A stretch of DNA of 64,000 bases from Salvelinus alpinus (taxonomy: Eukaryota; Chordata; Actinopteri; Salmoniformes; Salmonidae), in the NCBI RefSeq assembly GCF_045679555.1, contig NC_092090.1:31335288-31399287 (forward strand). The letters run 5' to 3'. Numbering within the stretch: position 1 is the first letter of the stretch; each line of letters starts with the position of its first letter. Below are positions 54,962 through 64,000 of this stretch, in pieces. The notes below the pieces were generated by a model. It did not search any database and had not been told where the DNA came from. It saw only the letters and a program-made list of their open reading frames with translations. The position numbers and the translations under genes are program-made.

Positions 54962-55375
54962 TCAGAGCCGCATTGGACTAAGATACAGTGGCATAGTATA
55001 GAGTACAGTATATACATATGAGATGGGTGATGCAATATTTACAAACAACTAAAGTGACTAAGATACTGTAGAATAGTATATAGTACAGTTTACACATATG
55101 AGATGAGTAATGCAAGATACGGAGACATTATTAAAGTGGCTAGTGTTTCATTTCCTTAAAGTGGCCAGTGATTCCTAATCTATGTCTATAGGCAGCAGCC
55201 TCTGGAGATGGCTGTTTAACAGTCAGGGGTGTAGTGTAGAATACAATACAGTATATACATACAGTATGAAATGGGTGATGCAATATGTAAACACAATTTA
55301 AAAGTGACTAAGATACAGTAGAATAGTGTGGAGTGCAGTTTATACATATGAGATATGTGCCAAATCAGACACATA
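54962..55375. repeat. Diverged tandem retroelement sub-repeats
   Basis: Three related stretches share GTGACTAAGATACAGTAGAATAG-like and ATACATATGAGATG-like motifs (about 54976-55035, 55048-55110, 55240-55350). The motif CATATGAGATGAGTAATGCAAG is the reverse of the retroelement 3' UTR near 60390, so this is an old reversed and reduplicated copy. Confidence 0.6.
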
Positions 55376-56098
55376 TCATAAATACAAAGTGTGGAGGAAT
55401 GTACACACACACACATGTGCATGCATGCACAAATGCAGACACACAGAGGCATAGGCAGGGCCGTGGACACTGACATGTACAGTATCAGCTCATATAAATA
55501 CACACACATTTCACACACATTCTCCCTTTTAAATCAACCTATATGCAATCATCTGAGTTGAGGGCGGGCGATACTTCTCTTTAATTATATTCTCATTCTC
55601 TCTCATCGGCACTGCCTATGCAACATGACCAAACTAACATGTCCTCAGTGTTTGCAATAATATATCCTAGGAGTATGGGAGAAAAGCACCATCACAGCAG
55701 TGAGATAGATGTCTACCCCACCTGATCCTGCATCAAACCACATTATGACTTCCTTTCCTCTCATTCTGATCAATACCCCAATGTGTGGGGTGTGTCTTGA
55801 GAACAAACACTCCATATGCAATTAATGCATATAGTGCCTGTTCTGTGTGATGCCAATTGTAGGCTCGTCATAACTTTGAAAAACGACTCATTGCACAAAT
55901 GCTACTAGGCCATAACCAAGGTTGACCCCTCCTGCCATGTGTGAGAGTTACTATTTTTCCATAAAGTTATACAATCCCTCCCCCCTCTGGCCATCGATTT
56001 ATATTGCAGCCGGTGAAGAACAGAGCGTCTTCTGTTTAACAATCTCAATCTAACTCTGTGTTGCTTGAGACATATTTTAGCTTACTTTAAAGGTAGTT
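55376..56098. other. Intergenic DNA, nothing recognised
   Basis: No gene or named repeat. A short CA-rich patch lies at 55401-55420. Confidence 0.5.
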
Positions 56099-57555
56099 AT
56101 ACTGAAAAAAATATAAACACAACATGCAACAATTTCAATAATTTTACTGAGCTACAGTTCATATAAGGAAATCAGTCAATTGAAATAAATTCATTAGGCC
56201 CTAATCTATGGATTTCACATGACTGAGAATACAGATATGTATCTGTTGGTCACATTTACCTTGAAAAAAGTTAGGGGCGTGGTTAAGAAAACCAGTCAGT
56301 ATCTGGTGTGACCACCATTTGCCTCATGCAGCGCGACACATGTCCTTTGCATAGAGTTGATCAGGCTGCTGCTTGTGGCCTGTGGAATGTTGTCCCACAC
56401 CTCTTCAATGGCTGTGCGAAGTTGCTGGATATTGGCGGGAACTGGAACGCGATGTACACGTGAATCCGGAGCATCCCAAACATGCTCAATGTCTGGTGAG
56501 TACGCAGGCCATGGAAGAACTGGGACATTCTCAGATTCCAGGAATTGTGTACAGATCCTTGCGACATGGGGCAGTGCATTATAATGCTGAAACATGAGGT
56601 GATGGCGGCAGATGAATGGCACGACAATGGGCCTCAGGATTTCGTCACAGTATCTCTGTGCATTGAAATTGTCATTGAGAAAATGCAGTTGTGTTTATTG
56701 TCCGTAGCTTATGCCTGCCCATACCATAACCCCACCGCCACCATGGGGTACTCTGTTCACAACATTGACATCAGCAAACCACTCACCCACATGACGCCAC
56801 ACACACTATCTTCCATCTGCCAGGTACAGTTGAATTCGGGATTCATCCGTGAAGAATACACTTCTCCAGCATGCCAGTGGCCATCGAAGGTGAGCATTTG
56901 CCCACTGAAGTCAGTTATGACGCCAAACTGCAATCAGGTCAAGACCCTGGTGAGGACGACGAGTATGCAGATGAGCTTCCCTGAGACGGTTTCTGACTGT
57001 TTCTTCGGTTGTGCAAACCCACAGTTTCATCAACTGTCCGGGTGGCTCATCTCAAACCATCCCGCAAGTGAAGAAGCCGTAATTAGAGGTCCTGGGCTGG
57101 CATGGTTACACGTGGTCTGCGGTTGTGAGGCCAGTTGGACTTATTGCTAAATTCTCTAAAATGATGTTGGTGGCAGCTTAGGTAGAGAAATTAACTTTTA
57201 ATTCTCTGGCAATAGCTCTGGTGGACATTCCTGCAGTCAGCATGCCAATTGCACACTCCCTCAAAACTTGAGACATCTGTGGCATTGTGTTGTGTGTCAA
57301 AATGGCACATTTTAGAGTGGCCTTTTATTGTTCCCAGCACATGGTACTTCTGTTTAATGACCATGCTGTTTAATCAACTTCTTGATATGCCACACCAGTC
57401 AGGTGGATAGATTAACTTGGCAAATGAAAAATGCTCACTAAAAGGGATGTAAACAAATTTGTGCACAAAATTTTAGAGAAATAAACTTTGTGTGTATGGA
57501 ACATTTATGGGATATTTTATTTCAGCTCATGAAACATGTTGCTTTTATATATATC
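56099..57555 (-). mobile_element. Tc1-like transposon, decayed
   Basis: The minus-strand transposase remnant (56622-56296) reads FQHYNALPHVAR and FLESENVPVLPWPAYSPDIEHVWD, followed by PVPANIQQLRTAIEEVWDNIPQ. The catalytic PDL-PIE stretch has lost four residues between PDI and EH, and the codon before NALPH is Tyr where the catalytic Asp is expected. The ends (ATATAAACACAACATGCAAC; ATGAAACATGTTGCTTTTATAT) are roughly inverted. Both boundaries are approximate. Confidence 0.75.
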
Positions 57556-57927
57556 CTCCTGGATGTGGCTAGCTTTTTATGTGTTCGCTAAGGAAATTTG
57601 AATTATAATGATGAGTAATTATTAGCAATCATAGGACATAGTATAACACAGTGTGTGAACATGGAGTACATTTAATGAGAGAAAAACAGAACAAAGAAAC
57701 TACTGTAAATATTTCCCCATAGCTAGACGGCCAGAATGCAGACAACCACTTCCCAATGCAAGGATTGGTTTACCAGGGATCTTTTTACACAAATTAAAGA
57801 TTTTCAATAGAAGTACATTCATGTCATCTTCCAAACACTGATACATGCACATAAATTCCTTCCTTGAACATCTTATGTGAAATAGACAACTGGAGGTCAA
57901 CAGTAGTAGCAGCAGAAGGTCGATAAG

Positions 57928-58117
<190 letters not shown>

Positions 58118-58230
58118 ATATAATACAACCACATCTCTATGCTTTGTGCAATGTGATAATACATGTATAGACTGTCACTTACTATACACACAAGCATGTA
58201 ACTTTACATCCACACTAGCACATTCACAAA

Positions 58231-58523
58231 TTTATTGAAACGGTTTATGCCAATAGAGTACAATACAATATCTATAAGACTACTGTTGCATTAAGATAAA
58301 ACTTTCAATAGAAAATAAATACTGCATATAAAAAACAAGAGAATATTAGTAATTATAAGCAAGAGCCAAGGAAAAGTCAGTTTCGGTCACATTCTAATCA
58401 TCCTTCGTCAATATTATTATTCACATGACAAACCCAAAAATGTATTGAATGTTAAAGTAAACTACTGGTTAATAATTTAACAAAGTTAATATAACATTTG
58501 AATTTTAAGAGTTATCATTTATT
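58231..58523 (-). other. tph1: tph1 3' UTR with possible polyadenylation signals
   Basis: On the minus strand AATAAA occurs at 58523-58518 and 58236-58231, about 295 and 580 bases past the stop. Either could end the transcript. The long CA tract lies just beyond. Confidence 0.35.
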
Positions 58524-58816
58524 TTGTAGGTAAAAGGCTGTTTGGGGATGTCAGTGAGTAGGATTAAAGCAGTGAGCTGCTTGGTAAGGATCAGGTGGTA
58601 GACAACTACAGACAGCAGTACAGGGCTGTGTCAGGTATGTGGTTGCAACATTTCTGAAAATGCCCATGTTTTCCAAAACTCCTGGTTGGAGTATTTCTTG
58701 CTTATTTCCACCTGATTCTGTGAATCCTCCAACCGAGATTTCTGGACTACCTGGAAATGTTGGGAAAGTTACCAGAATTTTGCAACCCTTGCAAGTATGA
58801 GGGCCAGGCAGGCTGG

Positions 58817-64000
<5,184 letters not shown>

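Noticed and set aside
56545-57150. 201-codon frame starting MCTDPCDMGQ
   Set aside because: It is antisense to the decayed Tc1 transposase at 56099-57555 and has no known domain.

Overview
This window comes from a vertebrate nuclear genome, almost certainly a salmonid fish. The evidence is two recognisable, intron-split vertebrate genes embedded in teleost repeats: several Tc1-like transposons with TA target duplications, 5'-truncated non-LTR retrotransposons, hAT- and mariner-type MITEs, tRNA-derived SINE pieces and very long CA/GT/CT tracts. The salmonid call rests on family knowledge of these repeats, not on a database search.

Plus strand, 14.0-42.65 kb: a complete four-exon gene for the Shaw-type potassium channel Kv3.1 (kcnc1). 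Exon 1 (14014-14550) carries the T1 domain. Exon 2 (27530-28469) carries S1-S6 and the pore. Exons 3 (38492-38773) and 4 (42586-42650) carry the cytoplasmic tail. Joined, they give an intact 607-residue Kv3.1b-like protein. Reading through the exon 2 donor gives a 502-residue Kv3.1a-like form. The fish tail holds eight lysine-rich KESA-type repeats, and there are two weaker candidates for alternative last exons.

Minus strand, 58.8 kb to the right edge: the 3' eight exons of tryptophan hydroxylase 1 (tph1), covering part of the regulatory-to-catalytic linker and the whole catalytic and tetramerisation region. The gene runs off the window at 64000. KCNC1 and TPH1 are also neighbours on human chromosome 11p15, so this is conserved synteny. 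SERGEF, which lies between them in human, is not visible here.

The rest is introns and intergenic DNA rich in transposons. 3.7-8.2 kb is an X-Y-X duplication built around a hAT-like element. 8.7-12.9 kb is a nest: a Tc1 element holding a second Tc1, which holds two TG...CA elements, with a third such element in the outer Tc1. Kcnc1 intron 2 holds two adjacent Tc1 elements, one of which contains a 2.3-kb DDE transposon with its own three-exon transposase. 49.3-52.3 kb is a non-LTR retrotransposon whose reverse transcriptase is split by another TG...CA element. 54-57.6 kb holds rearranged retroelement and Tc1 relics. The large tph1 intron holds a retrotransposon split by a Tc1. No CRISPR array, bacterial gene, rRNA or credible tRNA gene was seen.

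The two host genes act in separate processes: fast repolarisation of neurons (Kv3.1) and serotonin synthesis (Tph1). The sequence gives no sign of joint regulation. They appear to be neighbours by ancestry.
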